From contig OY755044.1 in NCBI GenBank assembly GCA_963576565.1, positions 42,588,735 through 42,652,734 of the forward strand: a stretch of DNA of 64,000 nucleotides, written 5' to 3'. Made by a program: the position numbers and the translations under genes. How positions within the stretch are numbered: the first letter of the stretch is position 1; each line of letters opens with the position of its first letter. The notes beneath the pieces were generated by a model that searched no databases, had not been told where the DNA came from, and was given only the letters and a program-made list of their open reading frames with translations. This DNA is from Aspidapion aeneum (taxonomy: Eukaryota > Arthropoda > Insecta > Coleoptera > Brentidae). This document shows, in pieces, positions 1 through 11,934 of the stretch.

Positions 1-2160
1 CTCCCAGATGTAAGTTTGGAAGGCAAATCTGACAACGAAATGGAGACACCTGAAAAAGTTGCAGCAAAGTATGTTTCGAATTCACTTAAAGTGGTTACAT
101 TATAGTCAGAACCAAACAATATAGATGTTAGTGATCTAGGGAGCCTACGAAATATTAAAACCGAGCAGTAGCCACTCATTGGTCAGCTAGATAAGTTCGG
201 ACTAAAATAACATCGGATTTTTCCTAATGATATGTAAAGTTTGAAGTTACTTCAAATTTTCATTTTCAGCAGAAACTTCTAGAAACTAGATTTCCTGTAA
301 ATTATGAGAATAGTTATATTTAAAAGTAGATAGATATGGATTTATTATATCTAACCTAATATTTCCGTTAGAATAGACCCTCCGTAGTGTGAACAGTCTC
401 CATGGTATGAACGTGCAGATTTTTTTCGTGTTCACACTAGCGCGAGTCTACTGTAGTCAAAATTTTAGTTCTGTCAGCCTTCGAAACTGTTGCCATTTAA
501 AGTAAAATCAGGCTTGATAAAAGGGGCTGTGACCTATAGCGACTAAAGTGATACCTTTAATACCGAGGTGAAAAATTTGTAGACCGACCGATGGGAGGGC
601 TAGAATTAGTTAAAAGGAACTTTAGTCCCGTGGTTTATACAGTATGTTCTCAAAGTTACTAGATATAAAATGTCATGGTAGGATTTACTACGTTTTCGTG
701 TGGCACTGAATACGATTTCAACACGATCTTTTTTCAAAACCATCATGAAAACGCGAATCGAAAGTTCTTGTTTTCGTTTTTTTCCTACACTAAAATGTAT
801 TAAGTAGTATACAGGGTGTTTCAAAGTTGAGTCATTTATTTTTACAGGTTGTAGTTTTTAGTTTATTTGTTTACAGATAAAGTCTATTCGCCCTTCTTTT
901 ACATGCGCAAAGTGCTCGGATTAGCATCAGTTTCAGACTAATTAAGGCCCTGTAGAGCAACCTCAAAAATTCCACAGAATTTTAAACAGTCTATTAACCT
1001 ACTAAGTATATGTATATTTTTTGCCACATTTTCATTATATTCGGTATTGTTTTGCCTATAGGCACTATTCAATTGCCACCTAGCACAGAAAATTCTAAGT
1101 GGTTATTTAAATAAGTAGCACTTACTTTGTGTCTTTAAATTTTCTTTAAAGTGCTTGATATCACAAATTCTTTTTGCCACCCACGCAGGATAACTTCGTG
1201 GATTGTTCATAATTAGAAAAATAAAGCATAAAAAGCATTTTGTTTTTTGGTCTATATGGCCCTAAAGATTTTATTTGTAATCGAAGTTCATATGTCAACG
1301 AATCGACGGTATTTATTTCCATTTTGAAAACAAACAATGGACACGCGACCGGCAAGGCTTTTAACTACTGACCCTGACGTACCCCAAATCAAAACACACT
1401 CTTAAGGGCAACGAACGGTTTGGCACGATGAATATGGCCGACGTCAACTAAAACATACATTCCATCCGCCCCCGCGCGAGAACAGCCACGTGTCAAATTG
1501 AAATCTTGTCCCGCGCAGTTCTGTCGGCTTGTAATTATTTACGCCAAAAGAGTTTACCCAGTTAACCACAGACTAAAAAAAAGTACTAGACATGTCGTAA
1601 GGAAAGATTTAACAATTTTTAAATAAATTAATTAAAAATACTGGTTGTTGTCTGGTTTTGGGAGGGTACTGCCCCGTTACCCTCCCTGTAGCAGCCGCAA
1701 CTGAGCGGTAGTGGTTAATTACCACTAGAGAAGGACATTTTGATAGTGCGCAGATGCTGTGCTTACCACTACCACAACAAAGTGTCAAATAAACGTTGAC
1801 AGAACTCCCTGTTTCCTTATTGATTGATCTTTTATCTTGTCATTTCTAATGGGTGTCTGGACTGTGAGACTGGTAGGCGCTAAAATTTGAACATTGCGAT
1901 TTTTATGTAAATTTTCTCAAGAAGAAAAGATTTTCCAGATTTGCCATTGTTATTCTGGCATAATAAAGCCAGAAAACTGCTGCACGAAATGATTTCTGGA
2001 ATGTTTTAAATGGAACTTCAGCCGTTTTAAAGGGTCCCTTCCTTCGAGTGTCTTGTTGAGTTCTGACAAGATTTTTTACTTTATTACTTCAGTTCGGATT
2101 ATTGTTAATAAAAAGTTTTTAAAAAGTACGGAAGTCTTTTTTACCAACCCCAAAACCAAC
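1..2160. other. Intergenic AT-rich stretch, no gene seen
   Basis: No open frame here resembles a known protein and no RNA gene was seen. A single MITE-like terminus (CAGGGTGTTTC) lies near 812-825. It matches the CAGGGTGT ends of palindromic elements further into the window, but no partner end is evident. The stretch at about 1,390-1,530 is more GC-rich than its surroundings and contains CGCGCG-like steps; it could be regulatory, but nothing specific supports that. Confidence 0.5.
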
Positions 2161-2174
2161 ACTTTCTTTAAAGC

Positions 2175-2303
2175 ATGGGCGCACCCAGGGGGGTGGGTCT
2201 TGGGGCACGAGCTCCCCCCAAGCCTAAGATTTTTTTCACATATTTCCTGAATAAACACAGAGACCTCGGGCTCCCACAAGACATATTCCTGGGTGCCCCA
2301 CTG
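2175..2303 (-). mobile_element. hAT-type MITE, CAGTGGCGCACC-family copy, degraded
   Basis: The element runs from ATGGGCGCACCCAGG to CATATTCCTGGGTGCCCCACTG, matching in reverse orientation the ends of the copies at 32,999-33,151 and 58,539-59,415. The internal words (ACATATTTCCTGAATA, CCTCGGGC) also match. The flanks show no convincing 8-bp duplication, so it is an old copy or one end is eroded. A second MITE-like segment begins immediately afterwards with CAGGGCCGGATTTA at about 2,328. Confidence 0.6.
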
Positions 2304-2399
2304 TGGGCCCTGGTTAGTTTCATTGTCAGGGCCGGATTTACCTATGAGTTTTATGGGCTGCAACCCAGGGCCCAATGCAAAAAAAAAACTCGAGTAGCA

Positions 2400-4370
2400 G
2401 TTATTAATGTCACTGAATGGTCAAACGATTCTAACTTGTAATAATATGATTTTATAATATTTTGAAATGTTTAAAAAAATTAAATTATTTTATACTTTTT
2501 AGTACTCATATTTATAACAGTGGTTTTTTTTTTAAGTTTTTTGAACTATACGCAAGTCGTATTAATTAGTTACATTTGCAGCAGAGGTAAATCAGGAATT
2601 TTAAAATAAAATAAAGAGCCCAAAATATGCCTAATTATGGTGTCCCAACTAAGTGTTACAAGTCTGGCATCGGCAGTAGACATTTCTCAAATGTCTACTT
2701 TTCCAGGAGTCTAAAAGAATGTATGGCTGCTTGTCTTTACCATTAATTTTGGAATGTAGCCTATTAGTAGTGTTTTCAAATAACGTTTTTTAAATTTATT
2801 TCTCCTAAACATTTCCCTAAAATTTGAGCGTTTTTCTTAATTTCTTTTTATACAGAATTCAAATATACTAGAAGTGGTTTGAAACCGATGTTAATTACTT
2901 TGTTTATACGGCCCTTATAGAGCGCTTTTATATCGCGTGAACAAGTCCACATCTAGGGGGGTTGATTTTCATAAGAGCGTAAAAAACAGATAGAGTATAG
3001 CATGTATTAACAAGAGACCGCAATACGACCGATTCCCGTCGATAGCCTTTCAGCGGTGCCCAATGTAACCCTGATAAATAACTACAGACGCAAGAGGTCG
3101 CAGTCGTCAAGGGGCAGACAACCTGAAATATTTGCTTAGGGCAAGAATTATTACATGACTTGATGTTTAGTCCACCATACAAGAGGTATTTAAAACTATT
3201 TAAAACGTAAAAATTAAATTTTTTAAATTTATTTAATGTGAGTTTTATGTCCTAAAAAACCAAAATCGGCGAATTAATTAAATTGACTGTTTGAATACCT
3301 TAAAAACGATTTTAACCCAATATGTCATTTGTTGGCATTAGATTTTTATTTAAAAAAAAAGGGTTAAAAGTAAAATAAAAAATTGTTTAAAAATTTTCTT
3401 TTTGGATTTAAAACATTTTTGCCTGTGGCGCATGTCGTTCTTTGACAAAAAGTGCAGCATTGTTCTAAAAAGATAATTAACGTGAAAAGATTTTGGCTAC
3501 CTGGGCCGTATTTTTCCGGATTCAAGTTTTTTTCTGTAGGTTTTGAGTTATCAGAAAAGATTGCTTTGTACCTATTTTCGCCTGGGAGCATTTAAAGTAT
3601 TATTCCTCCAATATTTTGTCTCCGACGTATTTACTCAAGAAATGTCTGCTCCTTTTTTCAAATTTTTATTTGTGGCTTAAGAGGGACTACTACTCAGAAT
3701 TTTGATATTTGTCTAGGAGAAGTACTTAATCAGGATCTACTTTTGGGGCTTTATATAACCTCTGCCACCCCCTAGAGTCTCGCCCCGCAGGGGCAGATAT
3801 AGGAGCTTTATTTGGGGGGGGGGAGAAATATTATAATAACTATTGCATAAAACTATTTTGCATAGTGACCCAGAAGGTGTATTCTGTGTTTCAAAATTAA
3901 AAATAGTTTAAGATTTGGGGCGGAAATTTTCCCTTTTTCCCTTCCAGTAGATCCGCGCCTGGCCACCTAACGCGTCCCCTACCCACGCTGCGTCACTATA
4001 GTCCACCATTACCTTTTTTTATGGTTTGACTAAAAATACATTCAAAAACTAAAATTAAATAATAGGTAGTACCTGTAGATTGGTAAGTTATCTTTTAAAA
4101 AAATTGACTTTAGTGAATGTGAAACGAAAATAATGTAAAAGTGAATTATTTACTTTTAGGAATAAGCAGTTTAATGTATTATTCTGGTTGCGTATCGCCC
4201 CGTTTGTTACTTACATAAAGCTGACTAAATTGACCTTTCGCGAATTGAGTCGTGGCTTATACTGATATTTTTGCTAAACCGGCAACGTTCGTTTTACGCA
4301 TTTCTCTTCTCCCATGCAATCCTTATAGTCAATGCAAAAACCCTACCCCTAGATAGAGGGCTGGCCACGC
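2400..4370. repeat. AT-rich repeat debris, no gene
   Basis: No coding potential is visible. The stretch 2,885-2,940 carries words shared with 32,085-32,300 (TTTATACGGCCCTTATA). A homopolymer G run (about 3,815-3,824) sits in a GC-rich patch at 3,770-3,975 containing CCGCGCCTGG, which resembles degraded hAT-type MITE ends. Confidence 0.4.
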
Positions 4371-4384
4371 TGTACAAGGACGCT

Positions 4385-4545
4385 TTGAAAATGTTTTATA
4401 AACTCTATCTAAATCGTTATAAAAAGTAAAACCGTTTTATTTTAAACTTATTTGTGTATAAACACTGTTAAAACCGTTTTAAGTACTAAAACCGATTTTA
4501 TTTTAAACCGCTTTTAGGCGCGTATAAACGTTGTTAAATACTGAT
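4385..4545. repeat. AAAACCG-word repeat (short imperfect tandem units)
   Basis: Units around AAAACCGTTTTA and GTATAAACACTGTTAAAAC recur several times within about 160 bp. The same words, reverse-complemented, form the segment at 32,085-32,300 and part of 2,885-2,940. This is a dispersed repeat built from short imperfect words, without coding capacity. Confidence 0.6.
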
Positions 4546-5999
4546 TGATTGATCTTAATTTGAGACATTTTTTTTTGTGTGCATATATATAAATTAAACA
4601 AACATGCAGCGTTACGTACTATGATGAAGCTTTTTATGATGGCGTTACAAAATTGCTAATCTCGGGCCGATTTTTACCTTCCTATATATGTTATTTGGTT
4701 GTATTTTGACCTTTCTTAGCCGTATCGTGGTGATGTCTGTGTGTGTTCGTCGGTAACACGATAGCTCCTAAACCGCTAAATCAATTTTTATAAAATTTAT
4801 AGGTAAAATAGTGTTCGAAACTGTTACGAGCTGATTAAACTTTTGTTAAAATCCATTAATGCTAATGACATAAAATCTGTTTTCAAGGCTGATATATCAT
4901 GGAGTTCACTTGAAATGTGCTAATAGGCGAGCTAGGAAGGTATCAGATCCTTTATGGATCCATTTATTTTTCCACCGTGTACTATTTTTTTGAAATGATC
5001 TATTTACTAAAAAACTAAAAATTAAAAAAAAACAATTGCTCTTAAGATTTTAAACAATTCTAAATTAGAATACTTAGTATGTAGTTACTTGTCAGGCATT
5101 GTTTAATAATGGATTTAAAAACGAATTCCAAATTTCGTACCAATGCAATTAGACTGAATTAGTTATTCTAATTAAACTTTCTTCAAATTTGAAGTCCTCT
5201 AATCCATTAAGCCAAAAAAAGTCTAAAAACCAAATCTTTTCGCTCTCTCATCAAAGAAAGTAAACAAAAGAAGCCATCAACAATCAACGTCGCTCAACGC
5301 ACTTTAGAAGTATTTGTCCTTAAGTTAGCAACACCACAGAAGCATTAGCGACACAGTAAGTTTTTTTACAATATTTACATAATATAGAGTTTAGTTAAGT
5401 AAATTGCCTAAATAAATAGTTCTTTACACTTTATGTGATTTTTCCACTTCTGTCAGTCGTTTAGGATCTTCCCTTTCTTTAAATGGATTTTAAGTATTAC
5501 ATGAAGAAAAAAACCAATGTGCTGTCGAAGGTCACGGAGGGATTTCTTTTCTTTTTAATCGATCGTTTCATCGATCGATATATCGCAATTACTTACTCGC
5601 CTGCTCTTGTTTCAATTTCTCTTGTATTTTGGTAGATGGTTTGATTTTCACACTATAATGTTGACGAGAGACATAACGGTTTAATTAATTTCGCAAGAAT
5701 GAAACATATAATTATCAACACTGTTTAGTTGTCCATTATATCTTGAGGATAAGCTTTCGAGCAAAAATATGAAAGAAAAAAACTCTGTTTACCGGAAAAG
5801 CCATGAAAACTTGTTTGATTTAAAAAATAGGTACCTATAGTAAATAAAGGCAAATGGAATCTTTAAAAAAAAACTAAACTGCTTTCCTATATTGTATTAA
5901 AAGCAATAGCCGCTCCAAAACAAGAGAATTTTTTTCCTGGACTATTGCATTGCATTGCACAAAGACAAATCATCTCTCATTATAAGATTCATTTGTTTC
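4546..5999. other. No gene identified; one exon-like patch at about 5,225-5,352
   Basis: Most of this is featureless AT-rich DNA. A less AT-rich patch at about 5,225-5,350 ends in ACACAGTAAGTTTTTTT, a good match to a splice donor, and could be a non-coding first exon. No reading frame or acceptor supports it. At 5,560-5,583 there is a short palindromic cluster of ATCGAT words. Confidence 0.3.
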
Positions 6000-6007
6000 A
6001 TTCCAAG

Positions 6008-6866
6008 CAGTGGCAGCGCGTGGTATAAAACTTTGGGGGTGCACACCCAGTGCCGCCTCAACTTTTTGGGCCATTGAGTGTGCCATTATATCATAATTTA
6101 GAGCAAATATTTAAAAAATGAGATATTTAGTTAGATATTAGTTATCTACTATTATTGTTTTTATAAATAAATAATAAATGTATCATACCTAGTTTTTATA
6201 TTTTACAAACACAATTCTCTAAGAACCAATTCAATAAACTTTGGTATAATTTTTTTCCCAATAGATAACATTGCGAAGGCATATTGGACGCTAATGCTAT
6301 CAGAATTAGAAACGCCATTCTCGAAACTACAAAATCGTGGAAATCAAAACAATAGAGCGCGACCGATAACGTCAAGTTATCTAAGTACACTAAATTAAAG
6401 TGCACATGAGATGCTATAACAGTTAATGCTAACGGTTGGCGCGAGGAGCATCACGGCGGTGGGACCGTCATCGATCCTCGCAATTTCTGCATAAGAGCAC
6501 CACCGAAGTAAGGCCAGATTCTACGTACTGTAAAATTCTAGGGACATGTCGTCCTCTCTTTCTAAATTTCGTAATTACAAAACGACATAACATCTACGAT
6601 GCATAGAATTTGGTTTAAGTAAAGTACGCCGCTAGCCGGCCTACGCATCCACCATCCACCGCATCCTGGTTTGGTTCGCTTCGGTTAGGTTTGAACACGA
6701 AGACAAACCCATATATACTGGGTATTAATTTATAGTTCGTATTCACGTCTTTGGTGAATGAATTTATGATAAAATTATTTATTAAAGAATGTTTAAATTT
6801 TATTATTATTTAAGCAAAATTTTGGAGTGCACGTGCACATGTGCAGTTATTGAGAAACCGCCACTG
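6008..6866. mobile_element. Non-autonomous hAT element, 859 bp, with perfect 8-bp target duplication
   Basis: The element begins CAGTGGCAGCG and ends CCGCCACTG, so its ends are short inverted repeats with the CAGTGGC terminus common among hAT elements. It is bounded on both sides by ATTCCAAG (6,000-6,007 and 6,867-6,874), the 8-bp duplication expected of hAT transposition. No transposase frame is present, so mobility would have depended on a transposase supplied elsewhere. The intact duplication marks the boundaries to the base and suggests a moderately recent insertion. Confidence 0.88.
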
Positions 6867-7226
6867 ATTCCAAGGAAATCCAAATGGTTTATTCCTAAAT
6901 ATAGATTTTCTTGCATAAATCCAGCTTTTGATTCTCATTCCAATACAATTTACATTGTATCTGATTAAGAAACTTTATTTAAAAAATATGGATATATGAC
7001 AGACTATAGTACTATACTTAATATAATCAAGCTATATATACCAAAGATTGAATTCAACTTACACTTGTAATTATTTTATATAATTCTTTATCTCGATTTG
7101 AACATATTATGTTGCCCATATAAAGGATCTAGAAAATTAAAAAAATAAACTGAACACCTTGCTTACGTGCGCATGTATCAGATAAAGCTGTAATTAATAG
7201 CCGAATAGATCACAGTTTTAATAGCC

Positions 7227-8125
7227 AATATATATAGCGAAGCAACAACATCAATCAAAATCCACGAAAGAACCAAGTCAATCCGTATAAGAAGAAGTGT
7301 CAGCCAGGGTGACAAAATATCCCCTAAATTATTTAATCGGGCCCTAAAAGATGTTTTTGAAAACTTAGATTGGGAGGATATAGGCATCAAAGTAAACGGA
7401 CAATACTTGAACCACCTAAGATATGCTGATGATATCCCCTTAATAACAGATAAGGAAGAAAAACTGATAAAAATGCTGGACGAACTGGATAGAGCAGCTA
7501 AAAGTATAGAATTGAGTATGAACTGCACTAAAACTAAAATCATAACAAACACAGTTATGAAGATATCACGATTAGAATAAACCAAAAGATAATAGAACAA
7601 GTAGAGAAATATATTATATATTGACGAGAGAGACGTGTAAGATTGGCCTGGGCAGCATTCGGTAACTTAAGCTACATATTATAAAACAAAAAATATCCTC
7701 AGTACCTCAAAACGAAAGTGTATAACCAATGTATCCTTAATGTACTTACTTATGGATACCAAACCTGGACACTTACAAAATCAAAAATGTATAAGGTAAC
7801 AAAAGCCCAAAGATAAATTGAAAGACAAATGTTACATGTAAAGCTAACAGATAGAAAAATGAATGAATGGATAAGAAAACAAAAGTAAGGGATGTCAAAG
7901 GAAAAGTAATGTAAATTGGTCATAATACCAGACAGAAAGACGATTGATGGAACAAATATATTGTACGCTAAAGACCTTGGGAAAATAAAAGAGGTAGGGG
8001 AAGATCCCAAATGGTATGTGCGGACGATTTAAAGAAACATGCGGGAGATGGATAAACACGGCGACAGACAGAGAAGAGTGGAAGATATTGTAGTCCAGGA
8101 GGTAGCGCAAAAAATGTGCAAGAGT
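7227..8125 (+). pseudogene. RTE-clade non-LTR retrotransposon, 3' half of reverse transcriptase
   Basis: The first 118 codons (7,227-7,580) are open. They carry RT landmarks in order: SVSQGDKISPKLF (the palm region before the active site), NHLRYADDIPLI (the catalytic ADD), and NCTKTKI. After the stop at 7,578, recognisable RTE C-terminal sequence continues with stops and frameshifts. Examples are RVRLAWAAFGNLSYIL, QCILNVLTYGYQTWTLTKS, IERQMLHVKLTDR, and the end near EDIVVQEVAQK at about 8,110. SPKLF-type palms and the LAWAAFG / TYG.TWTLT blocks are typical of RTE-like elements. The copy lacks the endonuclease and the first half of the RT, so it is a dead fragment. Frames on the opposite strand across this span are antisense shadows. 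Confidence 0.85.
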
Positions 8126-8718
8126 TTTCTGAAGGCTAATATTTTCAAGACGGGTTCAACTTTAGTGGTTAAAAGCTAGTGTACAGTCAGCAGTTACAGT
8201 TCCGGGACACCTGGCGTCGGGACGCGCGCAAAGGTGTAATTTTAATTAGTATCCCTAAACTGTTTTCTTAAGGCTCAAAATTTGTACAAAATTAGCAAAA
8301 ATACAAAACAGAAATCTAACACTCAGACAGCCGAATATGGGGACACATAGAGTCAGCGCTACTCCATACTTGTCAGAAAAATGTCTTGACTGAAAGTATT
8401 TTCTGAAGGCTGAAATTTTTTTAAATTATAGTAACAACTATGAAGTTAATAAAAAATACAGTCAGACTCCTCTGCGATAGAAATACTTTAGTCAGCAGCC
8501 AATAGAAGTGTGAGTGGGCACTGCGCGCATCAGTACGTCTAGCCTCAATATATGGCAATAACGTTTCACAAAAACGAAATTCGTTATTTTTTAATAATTT
8601 TAGTTATTTTTAGAACGACAAATGATAACATAATATTATAAATATGATAAATTTCTCTTAGTGATGAAGCTATGATTTTTTTTATTCTCAAATATGTATG
8701 TGAGGGTTGATAAAAAAA

Positions 8719-8752
8719 AATATATATATATATATATAAATATATATATATA
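8719..8752. repeat. (TA)n microsatellite, left part
   Basis: TA dinucleotide run interrupted by an A. Together with 8,938-8,998 it forms one TA tract split by the pogo-like MITE. Confidence 0.9.
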
Positions 8753-8934
8753 CAGTCGAACCTCTATAACTCGAACCTGAAGGGACAACCAAAACAGTTC
8801 GAGTTATGGAGAGTTCGAGTTATAGAAACTCGAGTTACATAGGTTAAAATACATGTAAAAACTGCAGGGACCGCTTAAAAGGTTCGAGTTATAGAGGGGT
8901 TCGAGTTATAGAGGTTCGAGTTAGAGAGGTTCGA

Positions 8935-8937
<3 letters not shown>
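8753..8937. mobile_element. pogo-like MITE, 185 bp, TA target
   Basis: The inverted ends are CAGTCGAACCTCTATAACTCG and CGAGTTAGAGAGGTTCGACTG, the characteristic end of pogo/Tigger-type elements. The element is flanked by TA on both sides and sits inside a TA microsatellite, as expected for a TA-targeting transposon. The interior repeats TTCGAGTTATAGAG-like words. A related copy lies at 59,954-60,123. It is too short to encode a transposase. Confidence 0.9.

Positions 8938-8998
<61 letters not shown>
8938..8998. repeat. (TA)n microsatellite
   Basis: About 60 bp of uninterrupted alternating T and A. Protein frames read through it give only Tyr-Ile repeats and are not genes. Confidence 0.97.
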
Positions 8999-9001
<3 letters not shown>

Positions 9002-9288
9002 TTGGGTATTTTCACAAATATATAAAAACTAGCAAAGTTGATTATATTCATTACGGTTATCAATTCTTTTACTTTTTATTTCGAGGAATCATTTTTATAA
9101 ACATTATTTTTATAAATATCATTTAATTTATCAACAAAAAAAATCTATTTTCTAATGAAGCAATAAAAAATGAGACAAAATTGAAAATAAAAGCATCTAT
9201 TACGCGAGAATCACTAACGTCGTATCGTCGAGTAGTTTTGAAAAAATGTTGCGATTCCTTAAATCTACAGGGTGTTTCATCTTCTTAA

Positions 9289-10812
9289 TTGGCCAAAGCA
9301 TATTTATGGTTTATGATTTTTCCTAAAAAAGTACGAACTTTGCAAAAAAAATGTTTACTATCTTTTAGAAATAAGAGCAAGAGGCTGTAACAAAAAATAT
9401 TGAAAATGACAAATAATCGCATCAGTGACCTTAGTACAAGACAATAAATTTAAAAAACGGCCATTTTGAAAATGTGACCCCTTCGATTTTTTATATTTTT
9501 TTAAAAACAGATGCTCCAATATTTTGTCTATTGCCTTTAAAAATTTTAGAGTGGGCCCAGAAGTATAAATGCCAAAAAGAAAAATTCTTGTGTAAATGCT
9601 CGGAGGCCTTGGCCTTACTTATATGTCTATTGGCAAGCGAGCAGTTCTATTGAGGCGCCCAAGGTGTGACTCAATATACATTTTATTATAAAAAGTTGTT
9701 TTGCTTTAAGGAAAAATTTTTTTTTTAATCTGACAGCCCCCCTTGCATATAACATCAGCGGCGTCACATTGAAGGGCCAAGACGGGCCTTGGTCTTCCAC
9801 TGTTTAAACCTTATCGGCTACCAAAATTGTGGCACATTTTTCTAATTAGAATACCTAGTCCTGCACTGTTATGACACTAGACGCCACTATACAGGGTGTC
9901 CCAAATTCTTTTGGGAAGTCTGGACCATCACTTCCGAGTATCCAGTATAAAGAAAAGCGGTTTTTTTCACTCTGCGTTTTGGGAAGCGGGCTATAACTTT
10001 GATGTTTATAAAAATAAAATTTTTGCTCAAATCGTTTTTGCATAGTTATTTTGAGAATAACTATTTAGTTGAATTTCATCTGAACTTTTAATTTTTAGGA
10101 TATACTTAATCATAAAGTAAAATAGCCAGTGAAAGGTTTCATTTGAAGAAACGTATCACTCAGTATTTAATTTTTTTAGGTATTTTTTTGGGCAAGTTAA
10201 GCCCCGGTCCCAAAACGCAAAGTTAAAAATAAACCGCTTTTCTTTTTACTTGACACTCGGAAGTAAGGGTCGAGACTTCCCAAAGAAATCGAATTTGGGA
10301 CACCCTGTATAGTGGGGTCGAGTGTCATAAAAGTGCGGGAATAGGTACCTAGTCTAATTAAAAAAATGTGCCACAATGTTGGTAGCCGATAAGGTTATAA
10401 AAAGTTGAAGGCCAAGGCCCGTCTTGGGGTGTCAGAATGAAAAAAAAAAGATTTTTTCTTTAAAGCAAAACAACTCAATAAGACTGCTCGCTTGCCCATA
10501 TACATATAATTACGGCCAAGGCCTCCGCGCACTTACACTAGAATTTTTCTTTTTGTCATTTATACTTCTCGGCCCACTCTAAAATTTTTAAGGGCAATAG
10601 ACAAAATACAAAAAATCGAAGCGGTCATATTTTCAAAATGGCGATTTTTTAAATTTATTGTCTTGTACTAGGGTCACTGATGCGATTATTTGTCATTTTC
10701 AATTATTTTTCTTAAAGCCTCTTGTTCTTGTTTCCAAACAGTAGTATTTTTTTTTTGCAAAGTTCGTATTTTTTTAGGAAAAATCATAAACCATACTGTA
10801 GATTAAAGGAAT
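9289..10812. mobile_element. Inner palindromic element within the 8.1-11.9 kb foldback
   Basis: The arms 9,289-9,880 and 10,315-10,812 are inverted copies. Shared words include AAACCATGATTTTTCCTAAA-like sequence, CAAATAATCGCATCAGTGAC, AATAGACAAAATA-like sequence, and GGCCAAGGC words near 9,610 and 10,515. The two halves surround a further palindrome at 9,892-10,307. There are no coding frames. Confidence 0.8.
9892..10307. mobile_element. CAGGGTGTCCCAAAT palindromic MITE, TA target
   Basis: The ends are CAGGGTGTCCCAAATTC and its near-perfect inverse GAATTTGGGACACCCTG, with TA immediately outside each (9,890-9,891; 10,308-10,309). The two halves are inverted through the whole 416 bp, as a foldback. 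It sits at the centre of the larger palindrome. Related elements lie at 13,045-13,535 and near 52.2-53.2 kb. Confidence 0.85.
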
Positions 10813-10956
10813 CACATTTTTTCAAATTTTTTATCTTGGTGTAATCGGTATCTATAGAGGAACGAAAAATTTATTTTTATTAAAATCAAAATTGTTAAGT
10901 GCAAAAGGTGGCTGGGTTGACATGGAAAGCCCCATATATAGTATATACATATATAT

Positions 10957-11389
10957 TGTTACGGGTTCTCAACAACAATTAAAACTCGCAAATTTCAAAA
11001 ACGATTTGTCAATTTATTTCGATAAATTATGTACAAAAAACACGCACTTAAACTTACTAATAACTTGCTAATAATTCACTACTTTAATCGGCCTATTAAC
11101 TTCGTGTTAATATCTAACGATCACTACCTTTGGTTATCTTTGACTGACTCGATGCGCGATATGTGACCCTATTTATAGAGTCGTCGAACTTTCCGGAATT
11201 ATCCATCCTTGTTTGATTCAGGATTATACCGCCCTTTTCTAGAACGCGGACCATTCGAGCACGAGTGTGTCATAGATAACGCAACTAAAACCTAGACTAA
11301 GAATACAACCATAAGATAAGTCAACATAATACTACACTAAACCTAAATAAATTCTAACTATAAAATTTAAATAACTTAAATTTGTAACA
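10957..11389 (-). mobile_element. Solo LTR of a TGTTAC...GTAACA LTR retrotransposon
   Basis: Read on the minus strand it starts TGTTACAAATTTAAG and ends AACCCGTAACA. It contains a TATA box (CTATAAATAGGG, near 11,170) and an AATAAA-containing polyadenylation region near the 3' end. A 4-bp duplication ATAT flanks it (10,953-10,956 and 11,390-11,393), typical of Ty3/gypsy-like integration. No internal region remains, so it is probably the product of LTR-LTR recombination. Its relative at 18,576-18,990 is in the opposite orientation and diverged in the middle. Confidence 0.85.
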
Positions 11390-11934
11390 ATATTATGTAT
11401 AGTGGACAACCTAAATACTTGCTTACTGAAAACATAGCTTTATCATTAGGAGAAATTTATCATATCATTTGTCGTTCTAAAAATAATTAAAATTATTAAA
11501 AAATAACGAATTTCTTTTTTGTGAAAGGTTATTGCCATATATTGAGGCTAGACGTACTGATGCGCGCAGTGCCCACTCACAATTCTATCGGCTGCTGACT
11601 AAAGTAGTTCTATCGCGGAGGAGTCTGACTGTATTTTCTATTAACTTCATAGTTGTTACTATTATTTAAAAAAGTTTCAGCCTTCAGAAAACTCTTTCGG
11701 TCAAGACATTTTTCTGATAACTATGGAGTAGCGCTGACTCTATGTATCCCCATATTCGGTTGACTGACTGTTAGATTTCTGTTTAAAATTACACCTTTGC
11801 GCGCGTCTTGCCGCCAGGTGTCCCGGAACTGTAACTGCTGATTGTACACTAGCTTTTAGTTACTAAAGTTGAACCCGTCTTGAAAATATTAGCCTTCAGA
11901 AAACTCTTGCACATTTTTTGCTCTAGCTCCCCGA

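Larger units (their letters stand above)
8103..11930. mobile_element. Large composite foldback with about 500-bp inverted arms
   Basis: The left arm (about 8,103-8,675) and right arm (about 11,431-11,930) are reverse complements over about 500 bp with high identity by eye. Examples are CAGTTACAGTTCCGGGACAC, ATGGGGACACATAGAGTCAG and GGGCACTGCGCGCATCAGTA. The right arm lacks a small block present on the left near 8,255-8,300. The loop is not single-copy DNA: it contains a pogo-like MITE, an AT microsatellite, an inner palindrome, a still smaller palindrome and a solo LTR. No transposase is visible. The left arm starts exactly where the RTE fragment ends, so the arms may derive from an RTE-adjacent 3' repeat. 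Confidence 0.8.

Noticed and set aside
2053..2441. Three overlapping short frames
   Set aside because: They cross a hAT MITE and A-runs; no conserved features.
6200..6405. Minus-strand frame inside the hAT element as a transposase remnant
   Set aside because: No hAT dimerisation or catalytic motif could be seen.
7178..8110. Minus-strand open frames with hydrophobic residues
   Set aside because: They are antisense to a recognisable RTE reverse transcriptase on the plus strand.
8875..9063. Frame encoding a Tyr-Ile repeat
   Set aside because: Translation of a TA microsatellite.
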